Assembly: GCA_949130495.1 (NCBI GenBank) | Contig: OX422214.1 | Coordinates: 5,874,046-5,938,045, forward strand | DNA length: 64,000 nt | Direction of reading: 5' to 3' | From: Sambucus nigra | Lineage: Eukaryota > Streptophyta > Magnoliopsida > Dipsacales > Adoxaceae | Part shown: positions 20,414-32,696 of the stretch, one piece after another | How positions within the stretch are numbered: position 1 is the first letter of the stretch | How the letters are laid out: each line of letters starts with the position of its first letter | Notes under the pieces: generated by a model | Database searches by the model: none | The model's input: the letters and a program-made list of their open reading frames with translations, nothing else | Told to the model about the DNA's origin: nothing | Made by a program: the position numbers and the translations under genes

Positions 20414-23373
20414 TGTAATACCCCGTATTTTCTATAATATTTATTTTTGGGGATTAATTGAATTAAATGAGTATTAATTGAAAATTAATCCGGATAAAAT
20501 ATTAACGAGATGTGAGTTAGTATTTGATTATAATGTGTATATATGGCAATATATGAATATTGGAATTATTGAAATTGACGCGAGATTGAAATACGGCAAT
20601 TTGGGAAATTTTGTTGGGACGCGCGTGACAGTCGCGTCAGGAATATAATTATTTGAATTAAAAAGTGAATTTTATTTTTATCACCCGTATGGCCATTTTG
20701 AGTGCACCAACGCGTTCGGAAGGGTCGAAATAGTCAGAAAACACTAGCCGGGGGTTAAGTTTGGGTCCCGGGGCATTATTGGGCCATACCGGTAACTTAT
20801 AAGGGCATTTTGGTAATTTCGGAAATTGGGTAATTAAAACCCATGAAAATTAGAAATAAAAATATGACTTATTCTCCATCCACTAAACCCACTAACTACA
20901 CTAAGGGACTTATTGGGCTACGGGAGAAGTTAAGAAATAGTTCCAACTTGCCAAAAACTGACCCCACCTCCATTGTCATCATCCTTAGAGAAGAACTTGT
21001 AGAGAGAGAGAGAGAGAAGAGAATTTTGCAGAGAGAGAGAGAAAGAACAACTCAGCCTTCAAGATTCAACATCAAATTCAGAGAAAGATTAAGGCAAGTG
21101 GTTTAATTACATTTGATTCAATGCCATGCTTTTCCATGTTTAGGAATTATCGAATTTATCTTGGAAGATGATATAGACCCATGAATTGGAAGTTTAAAGC
21201 TATGAATTATGTTAGGGACTGCATGTAGTAACATTCTGGACGAATTATGTGTTCAAAATAGAACCATTGATGATCTAAAAACGGATTTTAGAAGAAGTTT
21301 ATTAATGTTCATGAAAGAAATAGAAATCTGGAATTCTTGATGAAGTTTTGATCTAAACAAAGCCCTTGAATGATGAATTATTGGTTTTAGAACGTTAATA
21401 CTGTTGTAGGATGATTGTATGAGGATATTATAACGTTATCTTAGAGTTTCATGCTTGTAAATGGCGTTTTGGGACGAATTGAAAACTGCAAAACGAAGCA
21501 GTCCGTAGCCATACCTGGTGCGTTCGATCGATCGATGTTCATCAGTCGAGCGATCGACCACCATCGATCGATCGAAGGAAAAGGTGGATCGATCGACCTT
21601 CCCAGAATGAGTAAAGTTTTCCCTATTTTAAATTTTAATGGTGGTAACCCTTGGAAAATATTATTGGGGACCTTATGAATACCCTTAAACTTAAGGAAGA
21701 CCAGTAGGCATGATTATGAAATTTGGACCTTAATTAGAATTCAATTTGAGGAATTATTCTAAATTAATGAAATTCGATAAGTGAGATAATATTTGGGTTA
21801 ATAGTGTAAATTTGAATAATTTAAAGAAATGACGTTTGGGGCCGAAGTAAAGACCTTAGGAATAAAGATGTTATATGTGGGAATAATATGAACTTAATAG
21901 TCTATTTGAGATAGGTTTTAAGTATAAGAAACTACGACGTGAGACGTGTTAACAGTTTAACTTTTATATTATCGGGAGACTTAAAATATACGAATTTAGA
22001 ATAATGGTATAAAGATGTAGAGTATACCTTTATTAATATTGATATATCTAAGATGTGTGAATGCTTAGCATATAATTTTATGTGTATGACATACCTACCA
22101 TACTTGCTATCACGGGAGGTTTACGTTCGCTTAGGGCCTTCTTATCCTTGTGTTGCCCGGATTTAGATTGGTACCTCGATGAACATAGGTCAGAGAAGAA
22201 CTTATTGGGATGTTAATAAGTTTGCTGATCGTGGGAGAGTAGGTATGTGTGTGACCCATGTGATGTGACTGTGTTCGCCTCCATTATTTGTGATGTGGTT
22301 ATCTGAACGATTCCAGAGAGATTCGGAATGCGTGATCCTTATGTACGTGATGTACCGGGATGGATAGCAGAGTATGTGCTCACCGCAGCTTAGCCTTTGG
22401 GTGCTTGTATTGTATATTTGTGATGTGAATAATATACGGATAAATGAAAAGGAAATTGCTATGTTAAATTATGAGTATAGTAATTGTAACTTTATGAAAA
22501 GATAAAAAGGGGACATATATCAATAAGTGGTTTTGTTAATAATTGAGAATCCAAGAATTAAAGTAGAACTCTCTATTTAATTGTTAAGGTTGGAATTAAA
22601 ACATGAACCGAGTAGAAGTGTTAGAAACTCTTTTGAACTAGATAGTTATGAGAAAACACATGAATGGGTACAGGAACATTAGGAGTGCACAGTTAGACGA
22701 GAGGTGAGTATTTCATGTGAGAGCATGTCCTAACATGTACTTCGCATTTATTGTTTTAACTGTTATTAAAGCACTTGCTGTTTTCAAAATACTCTCCACT
22801 TTCGGGCTCTGACCCATTTGCTTTCAAATCTATTTTTTTGTAAAAACAATTTTAGGTGCCCAGCCACAAGGACACCGTGCTTAGGATACTCATTCAAGTG
22901 ATGAGCTGTAGCTGTTGTGGGAGTTACAGGACTTTGATTATAGACGCTTCATCTATCTTGACTCTATATTCAGCATTTATCAGTTGTAGGGCATGTCGCC
23001 CACTTCTTTTAGAGGCATTTCATTTATTTCAGTTATTCAGACTTCGGGCATGTAATTAATTCAGGATTCAGACTTGTTTTATTATTTTCAGTTATGGGAT
23101 TGTTGTGAGGAGTTTTCCTCCGGACTTATTTCTATTGTTGGTTATTTCATTACTTCGTTATGGTGAATGGATTTATGTTGTTCTTCCATTATTCTTTTAT
23201 TGCATGTTAATCAGACATAACTTAAAATTTGGCAACTTACTTTTTAAATACTAGGTGGTTAGTAATCATAAAAATGTTTTCGACAGTGATGCTATTAACT
23301 GGACCAACTTGGCATTTTGTATTAATTTAATAAAGGAGTAGCTACCCGGTATTAAATTAGTCGGGGTGTCACA
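20414..23373 (+). repeat. E2 5' LTR (2960 bp)
   Basis: Landmarks in order: GGAAGGGTCGAAATAGTCAG at 20718, GA-rich tract at 21002-21052, AAGGCAAGTGG at 21091, palindrome cluster of TCGATCGATCGA units at 21521-21597, GACGAGAGGTGAGT near 22697, CGGGCTCTGACCCA at 22803-22816, TTTTAG before GTGCCCAGCC at 22850-22855, and the conserved terminal 100 bp with TTTCGACAGTGATGCTATTA. ORFs inside are short and look accidental. Confidence 0.95.
21521..21597. promoter_or_regulatory. Palindrome cluster (TCGATCGATCGA units) in E2 5' LTR
   Basis: Four units, TTCGATCGATCGATG, GTCGAGCGATCGACC, CATCGATCGATCGAAG and GTGGATCGATCGACC, lie within 77 bp. The 3' LTR copy at 29349-29427 has the same four units, with two closer to perfect symmetry. 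The function is unknown. It is inferred to be a binding or structural site because other LTRs here have analogous clusters. Confidence 0.7.
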
Positions 23374-23375
23374 GG

Positions 23376-23391
23376 TGGTATCAAAGCCAGG
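23376..23391 (+). promoter_or_regulatory. E2 primer binding site (initiator tRNA-Met)
   Basis: TGGTATCAAAGCCAGG starts two bases after the LTR end, with one change (A for G) from the usual TGGTATCAGAGC core. Confidence 0.9.
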
Positions 23392-23554
23392 TTCTAGTGT
23401 CCTTTAGGATCTGTACGGCTTATTATGTTTCCGCTGAGCTTTCTTTGATGTAGAGCCCTATATTTTAGGACTGTTGTATTCTTTTGTATATGCTACGTTC
23501 TTCAGCTATTTTGAGTTTATAACTGTGAACTTATAGACTTGATTCTTATTTCAG

Positions 23555-24748
23555 ATGCCTCCACGACGTGCACAACGGGTTCCCAGGAATGCAACGCCAG
23601 AACCACAGCCTGCACCAGTTCAGGGCACGATGAACGCTGCTGAGGTTGCAGCCATAGTAGCCCAAGCGGTAAATGCCGCACTAGCCGTAGTTCAGCAGGC
23701 ACCACTTCAGGCGCCAGTTGCCGCGCCAGTTCAGCCTCATGCATTCCCGTCTGCTTGGGAACGTGTACGTGATGCTTTTCAGAAAGCACATCCACCAGAG
23801 TTTGCTGGTAGCTCCGATGTTGTTGTTTCGAGTCAGTGGAGAAATGATATACAGAGGCACTTGAGGATGTATGAGTGCACTGACATTCAGAGGCAGGTAC
23901 TAGCTACTTTTAAGCTAGTGGGATCTGCACTACAGTGGTGGGAGTCTATTACCACCGTGGAGGAGAGAGATACTCTCACGATTCAGGAGTTCTGGGTGCG
24001 GTTCGACCGCAAGTACTTTTCGTCTGCTGTTCACACGGAAATGAGGAGGAAGTTGATGAACCTTCGACATGAGGGTAAGACTGTGGCCGAGTATGAGGAC
24101 AAATTCACAAATTTGCTGAATATTGTCCCAGATGAGATACCTACGGAAGAGAAGAAGATACATAAATTTACAGACGGGTTGACATGGAGGATTCGTCAGC
24201 ACTTGTTAGGGAACCTCTCATTAGCCACTTATTCTGATGTGGTTTATGTTGCATTGCTCCATTGCCAGGATCACCGCTTTCACATGGCTGAAGGCAAAAG
24301 GTCAGGAGAGTCCAGCCATCAGTGCAGGACTGGGGGAAATGGTGCCAGTGGGGCACAATCTGTTCAAGGGCAGAGACAGGGTGATCAGGGTTCCCAGCAG
24401 GGGGATCACAAGAGGTTCAGGTCGGGAAATTTCAGGCACGGACAGGGTGGCTTCCGGCAGGGCCATCAGGGTCCGAACGGCCATCAGAACTAGCAGGGTC
24501 AGAATGGTTAACCACAGCAGTTTCAGCAGGGCCAGCAGGGCCAGTGGAGGAACGATAACGGCCACCAGGGCCGGGGGTAGCAAGGACAAAGAGGGGGGAA
24601 CTTCCCGGGGAAGTGTTTCGTTTGTGGAAAGACTGACCATAAATGCCAGAACTGTCCTGATAGGGGCAGGGCCCCGCAGCAGCAGCAGGGTGCTCGACAT
24701 GAGCCACAGAGGCCACTTTTTCCACCAGCCCTCCCAGCTCCAGCCCAG
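23555..24748 (+). pseudogene. gag: E2 Gag (capsid and one zinc knuckle)
   Basis: Starts MPPRRAQRVPRN at the ATG after TTTCAG. The capsid (retrotransposon Gag) region covers about residues 68-240, with AWERVRDAFQKAHPPEF, LQWWES and FWVRFDRKYF. A Gln/Gly-rich linker follows and one CCHC knuckle CFVCGKTDHKCQNC at 24614. In-frame stops at 24491 (TAG), 24509 (TAA) and 24581 (TAG) all lie in the Gln-rich linker and fit CAG/CAA codons hit by C-to-T change. The product would package element RNA into particles. Confidence 0.92.
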
Positions 24749-25365
24749 GTGCCAACGCTACCAACCATTCCAGCAGTTCCTGTGCAGCAGGGGAAGCTAC
24801 AGTATGGACGTGTCAATAACGTCCACCAGGCAGCAGCTCCACAGGCACCACCCGCGATTGAGGGTATGTTTCATATCCATGGTACTGTGGGTCGGGTTTT
24901 GTTTGATACGGGGGCAACACATTGTTTTATAGCTACACATTTTACGAAAGCCTTAGGGTTGTTAGCCACAGCAGAGAGCACAGTGACGTGTGTAGACTCA
25001 CCATTGGGGAGTGGGTCACTTATTTTCTTTATATGCCGGGGAGTGGGGGTAGAGATTGGTAGTTTGGTATTACCTGCAGATATGTTAGTACCAGAGATGA
25101 CCGAGTATGATGCCATTATTGGTATGGATTGGCTTGTTGCGTACCGAGCCATGATTGATTGTGTCAGTAGGAGTATTATCTTTGCCATTCCTGGGCAGGA
25201 GATGTTTTTGGTGGCGATGCCTCGTTCCGAGGGAGGATCGTCCACTCATTTGTACTATATAGAGGAGGAGACTTCTAAGGAGGTGGTGATACCACTTGAT
25301 TCGATTCCAGTTGTTAGAGAGTTTGCCGATGTATTTCAGGATATACCTGGATTACCCCCCACTCG
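24749..25365 (+). pseudogene. E2 aspartic protease
   Basis: In frame with Gag. LFDTGATHCF at about 24900 is the catalytic motif, and IIGMDWL at about 25117 closes the fold. No disabling change is seen within this domain. It matures the polyprotein. Confidence 0.9.
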
Positions 25366-26660
25366 TGAGATAGACTTTGTCATAGACTTATTACCAGATA
25401 CGAGACCTATAGCACGTGCATCATACCGTATGGATCCGGCAGAAATGCGAGAGCTACGAGATCAGATTGAGCAGTTGTTGGGTCAGGGGTTTATACGGAG
25501 GAGTACTTCGCCGTGCGTGGGGTGCCCCTGTGTTGTTCGTGAAGAAGAGAGATGGTTCACTGAGATTGTGTGTGGACTACCGAGAGTTGAACAAGGTCAC
25601 GATACGGAATAAATATCCGTTGCCTCGAATCGATGACCTATTCGACCAGTTGAGAGGAGATTCCTTCTTCTCGAAGATTGATTTGCGATCGGGATACCAT
25701 CAGTTGCGTATCAGGGAAGAGGACGTCTTGAAGACTACGTTCTTATCGAGATATGGTTCTTATGAGTTTCGGGTTATGCCTTTTGGTTTGACCAATGCTC
25801 CAGCCGTGTTTATGGACTTGACGAATAGGGTGTTCAGAGATTTCCTAGATCAGTTTGTCATTGTCTTCATTGATGATATTCTGGTTTACTCCCAGACAGA
25901 GGAGGGGCACGCCGAGCACTTGAGGCAAGTTTTGCAGACACTGCGCCAGAATGAGTTGTATGCAAAATATGAGAAGTGCGGGTTTTGGCTGAAGGAGGTT
26001 CAGTTTTTGGGGCATATTATTTCCGACCGGGGAATATCGGTTGATCCGGGGAAGGTATTCCCGGTGAGGGAGTGGGGACAGCCCACGACACCGACGGAGA
26101 TCCATAGTTTCTTGGGCCTAGCAGGATACTACAGGAGGTTTATACGTGGATTTTTGAAGATAGCAGGTCCTTTGACACATCTGACTCGTAAAGGTGTGCC
26201 GTACATTTGGAGTGATGCCTGTCAGTTGGCATTCGATGAATTGAAGGATAAGTTGACCTCAGCACCTGTGTTATCATTATCGAGATCGGGAGTTGAGTAT
26301 CTAGTTTACACCGATGCGTCCTTACAAGGACTTGGAGGTGTATTGCAGCAGGAAAGTCAGGCCATAGCTTATGCTTCCCGTAAGCTTAAGCCTCATGAGA
26401 AGAATTACCCCACCCATGACTTGGAGTTGGCGGCAGTGGTATTTGCCCTTCGGATTTGGAGACATTATCATTTGGGGGAAAGTTTCGATTATTCACAGAC
26501 CACAAGTCCCTACAGTACCTATTCACGCAGAAGGAGTTGAATATGCGGCAGCGAAGGTGGCTTGAGTTTGTGAAGGACTATCAGTTTGATATCCAATATC
26601 ACCCGGGAAAGGCTAACGTGGTAGCAGACGCGTTGATCTGTAGACCAGTGGATGAGGTGG
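25366..26660 (+). pseudogene. pol: E2 reverse transcriptase and RNase H, two frameshifts
   Basis: RT starts [16 protein letters not shown]. Motifs [28 protein letters not shown] and catalytic FIDD (about 25871) are intact. A tandem duplication of CGTG at 25512-25519 shifts the frame (+1) near the start of RT. The loss of one A in the GAAAG run near 26479 shifts it back within RNase H. RNase H keeps [22 protein letters not shown] and NVVAD. Both indels are in short repeats, consistent with slippage. Confidence 0.93.
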
Positions 26661-28201
26661 CAGATGTGTGGAAGGAAAAGTGGAAGGAATTGGGACACCA
26701 GGATGCAGTGGCCCGATCATTCATGTCGGTGATGACTGTTACACCGCATATTATCACGAGGGTGGTAAAGGCACAAGCAGATGACTCGTTCTGTCAGGAG
26801 CAGATAGTTCGATTATTGGCAGAGGGAGCCGAATCCTATACTGTTAGCTCAGACGGAGGATTACGCTTCAATGGGAGATTGGTAGTTCCGGAAGGGTAGG
26901 AATTACGACACGAGGTGATGGCAGAGTCGCACGGCTCACGGTTCACGGTACATCCCGGTGGGGACAAAATGTACCAAGACATGAGACGTCAGTATTGGTG
27001 GAGCGGGATGAAGAGAGATATTGCTATGTTTGTTTCAAAATACGCTACTTGTCTGCTAGTAAAAGTGGATCATCAGAGACTGGATGGACTTCTACAGCCG
27101 TTGGAGGTCCCGATGTGGATGTGGGAGAGCATCTCTATGGACTTTATCACGGGGTTTCCTACGTCACAGAGAGGTCACGACTCCATTTGGGTAATTGTGG
27201 ATAGGTTGACCAAAGTCGTTCATTTTCTACCCATAAGGACAGACTACACTGCGGGACAGTATGCCCAGCTCTTTATTGCAGAGATAGTGAGACTTCACGG
27301 TGTACCCCTAAATATCGTGTCTGACAGAGACAAGATATTTGTTTCACGGTTTTGGGAAAGTTGCTCATTTCAGCAGGCCATGGGCACGGAGTTGTGGTTA
27401 AGTATGGCGTACCACCCGCAGACCGATGGGCAGACCGAGTGTACAAATCAGATGTTGGAGGACATGCTACGTATGTGCACCATTGATTTTGAGGGTGGAT
27501 GGGAGCAGTATCTTCCACTGGTGGAGTTTGCTTACAACAACTCCTACCAGTTCACCATTGGCATGGCTCCATTTGAGGCATTGTACGGTAGACCTTGTCG
27601 TTCCCCAGCATGTTGGTTGGAAGTGGGGGACAATAAACTACTTGGGCCGGAAGTGATTCAGGATACTTCGGCAAGGATAGAATTGATTCGGAGTAGCATT
27701 CGGGTAGCTCAAGATCGGCAGAAGAGCTATGCTGATGCGAAGAGGTTCTTCAGGGAGTTCCAAGTGGGGGACCAGGTTTTGCTCAGAGTATCTCCTATGA
27801 ATAGGATTATGCGTTTCGGGAAGAAAGGGAAGTTGTCACCGAGATATGTGGGACCATTTCCTATTATTGAGCGGATCGGACCGGTTGCGTATAGGCTTGG
27901 ATTACCGGAGCACTTGCATCGGATTCACGATGTATTTCATATTTCCTCGCTAAGGAAATACCTTAGAGATAATTTGGCTCATTCTCACATTGCTGTGGAG
28001 GACATCGATCTCCAGCCGGATAGCTCCTATGAGGAGGGACCGATTGCTATTTTGGATCGAAGTGAGCGGAAACTGCGGTCAAAGATAGTCCCGTTAGTGC
28101 GTGTTCAGTGGCGACATCATAATGTCGAGGAGTCCACATGGGAGCACGAGGATGAGATGCGCGAACGTTATCCGGAGTTGTTCTTACCAGGTACTTTCTA
28201 G
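26661..28201 (+). pseudogene. E2 integrase with C-terminal chromodomain
   Basis: TAG at 26897 splits the frame. The zinc finger has lost its first cysteine (YATC where E1 has CSTC). Catalytic D, D and E are present ([19 protein letters not shown]). There is a small in-frame insertion after FWES. The end, IVPLVRVQWRHH then EESTWE and MRERYPELF, is a Tekay/Del-type chromodomain, which in this family is thought to direct insertion into heterochromatin. The stop is at 28199. Confidence 0.93.
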
Positions 28202-28231
28202 TTCCGAATTTCGGGACGAAATTCAGTTATG

Positions 28232-28243
28232 AGGGTGGAAGTA
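28232..28243 (+). promoter_or_regulatory. E2 polypurine tract
   Basis: GAGGGTGGAAG directly before the 3' LTR start, preceded by TTTCGGGACGAAATTC, the usual chromovirus pre-PPT stretch. It would prime plus-strand DNA. Confidence 0.8.
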
Positions 28244-31201
28244 TGTAATACCCCGTATTTTCTATAATATTTATTTTTGGGGATTAATTTAATTAAATGA
28301 GTATTAATTGAAAATTAAATTGGATAAAATATTTACGAGACGTGAGTTAGTATTTGATTATAATGTGTATATATGGCAATATATGAATATTGGAATTATT
28401 GAAATTGTCGCGAGATTGAAATACGGCAATTTGGGAAATTTTGTTGGGACGCGCGTGACAGTCGCGTCAGGAATATAATTATTTGAATTAAAAAGTGAAT
28501 TTTATTTTTATCACCCGTATGGTCATTTTGAGTGCGCCAACGCGTTCGGAAGGGTCGAAATAGTCAGAAAACATTAGCCGGGGGTTAAGTTTGGGTCCCG
28601 GGGCATTATTGGGCCATACCGGTAACTTATAAAGGCATTTTGGTAATTTCGGAAATTGGGTAATTAAAACCCACGAAAATTAGAAATAAAAATATGACTT
28701 ATTCTCCATCCACTAAACCCACTAACTACACTAAGGGACTTATTGGGCTACGGGAGAAGTTAAGAAATAGTTCCAACTTGCCAAAAACCAACCCCACCTC
28801 CATTGTCATCATCCTTAGAGATGAACTTGTAGAGAGAGAGAGAGAAGAGAATTCTGCAGAGAGAGAGAGAAAGAACAACTCAGCCTTCAAGATTCAACAT
28901 CAAATTCAGAGAAAGATTAAGGCAAGTGGTTTAATTACAATTGATTCAATGCCATGCTTTTCCATGTTTAGGAATTATCGAATTTATCTTGGAAGATGAT
29001 ATAGACCCATGAATTGGAAGTTTAAAGCTATGAATTATGTTAGGGACTGCATGTAGTAACATTCTGGACGAATTATGTGTTCAAAACAGAACCATTGATG
29101 ATCTAAAAACGGATTTTAGAAGAAGTTTATTAATGTTCTTGAAAGAAATAGAAATCTGGAATTCTTGATGAAGTTTTGATCTAAACAAAGCCCTTGAATG
29201 ATGAATTATTTGTTTTAGAACGTTAATACTGTTGTAGGATGATTGTATGCAGATATTATAACGTTATCTTAGAGTTTCATGCTTGTAAATGGTGTTTTGG
29301 GACGAATTGAAAACTGCAAAACGAAGCAGTCCGTAGCCATACCTGGTGCGTTCGATCGATCGATGTTCATCAGTCGATCGATCGACCACCATCGATCGAT
29401 CGAAGGAAAAGGTCGATCGATCGGCCTTCCCAGAATGAGTAAAGTTTTCCCTATTTTAAATTTTAATGGTGGTAACCCTTGGAAAATATTATTGGAGACC
29501 TTATGAATACCCTTAAACTTAAGGAAGACCAGTAGGCATGATTTTGAAATTTGGACCTTAATTAGAATTCAATTTGAGGAATTATTCTAAATTAATGAAA
29601 TTCGATAAGTGAGATAATATTTGGGTTAATAGTGTAAATTTGAATAATTTGAAGAAATGACGTTTGGGGCAGAAGTAAAGACCTTAGGAATAAAGATGTT
29701 ATATGTGGGAATAATATGAACTTAATAGTCTATTTGAGATAGGTTTTAAGTATAAGAAACTACGACGTGAGACGTGTCGACAGTTTAACTTTTATATTAT
29801 CGGGAGACTTAAAATATAAGAATTTAGAATAATGGTATAAAGATTTAGAGTATACCTTTATTAATATTGAGATATCTAAGATGTGTGAATGCTTAGCATA
29901 TAATTTTATGTGTATGACATACCTACCATACTTGCTATCACGGGAGGTTTACGTTCTCTTAGGGCCTTCTTATCCTTGTGTTGCCCGGATTTAGATTGGT
30001 ACCTCGATGAACATAGGTCAGAGAAGAACTTATTGGGATGTTAATAAGTTTGCTGATCGTGGGAGCGTAGGTATGTGCGTGACCCATGTGATGTGACTGT
30101 GTTCGCCTCCATTATTTGTGATGTGGTTATCTGAACGATTCCAGAGAGATTCGGAATGCGTGATCCTTATGTACGTGATGTACCGGGATGGATAACAGAG
30201 TATGTGTTCACCGCAGCTTAGCCTTTGGGTGGTTGTATTGTATATTTGTGATGTGAATAATATACGGATAAATGAAAAGGAAATTGCTATGTTAAATTGT
30301 GAGTATAGTAATTGTAACTTTATGAAAAGATAAAAAGGGGACAGATACCAATAAGTGGTTTTGTTAATAATTGAGAATCCAAGAATTAAAGTAGAACTCT
30401 CTATTTAATTGTTAAGGTTGGAATTAAAACATGAACCGAGTAGAAGTGTTAGAAACTCTTTTGAACTAGATAGTTATGAGAAAACACATGAATGGGTACA
30501 GGAACGTTAGGAGTGCACAGTTAGACGAGAGGTGAGTATTTCATGTGAGAGCACGTCCTAACATGTACTTCACATTTATTGTTTTAACTGTTATTAAAGC
30601 ACTTGCTATTTTCAAAATACTCTCCACTTTCGGGCTCTGACCCGTTTGCTTTCAAATCTATTTTTTTGTAAAAACCATTTTAGCTGCCCAGCCACAAGGA
30701 CACCATGCTTAGGATACTCATTCAGGTGACGAGCTGTAGCTGTTGTGGAAGTTACAGGACTTTGATTATAGACGCTTCATCTATCTTGACTCTATATTCA
30801 TCATTTATCAGTTGTAGGGCATGTCGCCCATTTCTTTTAGAGGCATTTCATTTATTTCAGTTATTCAGACTTCGGGCATGTAATTAATTCAGGATTCAGA
30901 CTTGTTTTATTATTTTCAATTGTGGGATTGTTGTGAGGAGTTTTCCTCCGGACTTATTTCTGTTGTTGGTTATTTCATGACTTCGTTATGGTGAATGGAT
31001 TTATGTTGTTCTTCCATTATTCTTTTATTGCATGTTAATCAGACTTAACTTAAAATTTAGCAACTTACTTTTTAAATACTAGGTGGTTAGTAATCATAAA
31101 AATGTTTTCGACAGTGATGCTATTAACTGGACCAACTTGGCATTTTGTATTAATTTAATAAAGGAGTAGCTACCCGGTATTTAATTAGTCGGGGTGTCAC
31201 A
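28244..31201 (+). repeat. E2 3' LTR (2958 bp)
   Basis: Collinear with 20414-23373 throughout. GC-AG landmarks AAGGCAAGTGG at 28919 and TTTTAG at 30678-30683, conserved CGGGCTCTGACCCG at 30631-30644. The palindrome cluster lies at 29349-29427. Confidence 0.95.
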
Positions 31202-32043
31202 GTTAGACACTCAAACAACCTTGTGACAATATAAAAGAACTCATTGATCTTCACTTAAACGACATGCTTAGAAGTGACATGATTCTCATCCTAATAACAA
31301 AACTTAAAATGCAATAATTTTGATTATTGTGCAAACCCATTGATCTTCGACTTATATCACCGTCATGTGCAATTTTTTATATTCTCTTTATATAATGAAG
31401 GATTAATAATTAGATTTTTCTTTTTGAAGCATCAATGAAAACTAAACCTGGCTTTGGAAATTTTTCTATTCTAATATTTTAGGCTATTTTTCAATGGTGT
31501 CTTTTCACGCAAAAGATTTTTCTTCTCGTATGTCGATTTCGTTGCACTCTCATTTTGATATATTCCACAAACATGGGTAATGGTTCTTACATCCACAAAA
31601 TCTTTTTTCATTTCTTTATCATTTGGTGATAGGATTTATAAGAGAACAATAAACCTCACCTAGTAAGTGTAAAGCGGAACTAACATCCTCACAAATTCGT
31701 GGAAGGTGCGTGCATATAAGGTAATGAGTTGAGGCCAACCATATAGGATATATCATAAAAAACCATCAAAACGTCATGATAACGCATAAAACGCACAAGT
31801 GAGACGACATCGAGACTAGCAACTTATTTTCAATCACATGACAACGGAATGCAATTTTGATATGAATGTCTCGGAAAACTATCCTAAAACAAAATATTTT
31901 TAAATTTTTGAAAACCTTTTTCAAAATAAACAACACTAAAAATGTTTTTGAATTTTAAATAAAATATATACAAAAACATAATCTAGTTCACAAGGAAAAG
32001 ATAGACATGAATCTCACCCTAAACTAGGTAAAATATTCCGAAC
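31202..32043 (-). other. Non-coding 3' region of the antisense SIRE-type copia
   Basis: Lies between the end of copia pol (32044, minus strand) and the E2 insertion, continuing at 20413. AT-rich with no ORF. No clear PPT was identified. Confidence 0.5.
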
Positions 32044-32696
32044 TTAGTTAAGGGAGCAAACCCCTAAGGATTTCCTAAGGTTCTCGAACCTAAGGGCATT
32101 TAAAGGTTTGATAAAGATATCGGCTAATTGACGTTCGATTCCAATAAAGCTTAAAGAGATGACTTTTTCTTCAACTAAATTAACTAACTTACGGATATAG
32201 TACTCACGAATCCTAATATGCTTTGTTCTAAAATGTTGGACGGGATTTCGGGATATATGAATTGTGATCTTATTATCACAATAAGTAGTCATTGTGCCTT
32301 GAGATATATCATAATCTTCCAAAAGTTGTTTCATCCAAATGAGTTGTGTGCAATAACTCCCGACAACAATATATTTGGCTTTTGATATGGATAAACATAT
32401 GGAGTTTTGTTGTTTACTCATCCACGAGACATGTGCACTCCCAAAATAAAAACATCCACCATAGGTGCTTTTGAAACCATCAATATCTCTTGCCCAGTCA
32501 GCGTCCGAATATGCTGAAAGACAATCATTGGTGTCAAAGGAATACCAAATTCAAAAAGACCACTTTCATATTTGATTATATGTTTCATGGAAAGTAAGTG
32601 TGACTCTTTTGGGGCAGCCTGATAACGGTCACAAACTCCTACACAAAAGTAAATGTCGGGATGACTAGCGGTTAAGTAGAGTAGACCACCTATTAT
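32044..32696 (-). pseudogene. pol: SIRE-type copia pol: end of RT and RNase H
   Basis: The minus strand reads GGLLYLTASHPDIYF, PKESHL, then MSKQQNSICLSISKAKYIV, DNKITIHISRNPVQH and KHIRIREYYIR. These are hallmark end-of-RT and RNase H motifs of Ty1/copia pol, SIRE/Maximus-like. At 32696 the frame is cut by a Tekay solo LTR and continues in register at 45609. A frameshift lies near 32418. Confidence 0.88.

Larger units (their letters stand above)
20414..31201 (+). mobile_element. Complete Tekay-type chromovirus E2 (10.8 kb)
   Basis: Two full LTRs (20414-23373 and 28244-31201) flank PBS, gag-pol and PPT. The flanks are GTTAA (20409-20413) and GTTAG (31202-31206), a 4-of-5 target duplication. 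LTRs begin TGTAATACCCCG and end GGGTGTCACA and look about 98% identical by eye, so insertion was fairly recent. The pol order and the C-terminal chromodomain place it in Tekay/Del chromoviruses. Coding is broken by four stops, a 4-bp duplication and a 1-bp loss. Confidence 0.96.

Noticed and set aside
20843..21106. 87-codon ORF in E2 LTR (also 28694-28999)
   Set aside because: It lies in both LTRs over the GA-rich tract, reading frames differ between copies after an indel, and no domain is present.
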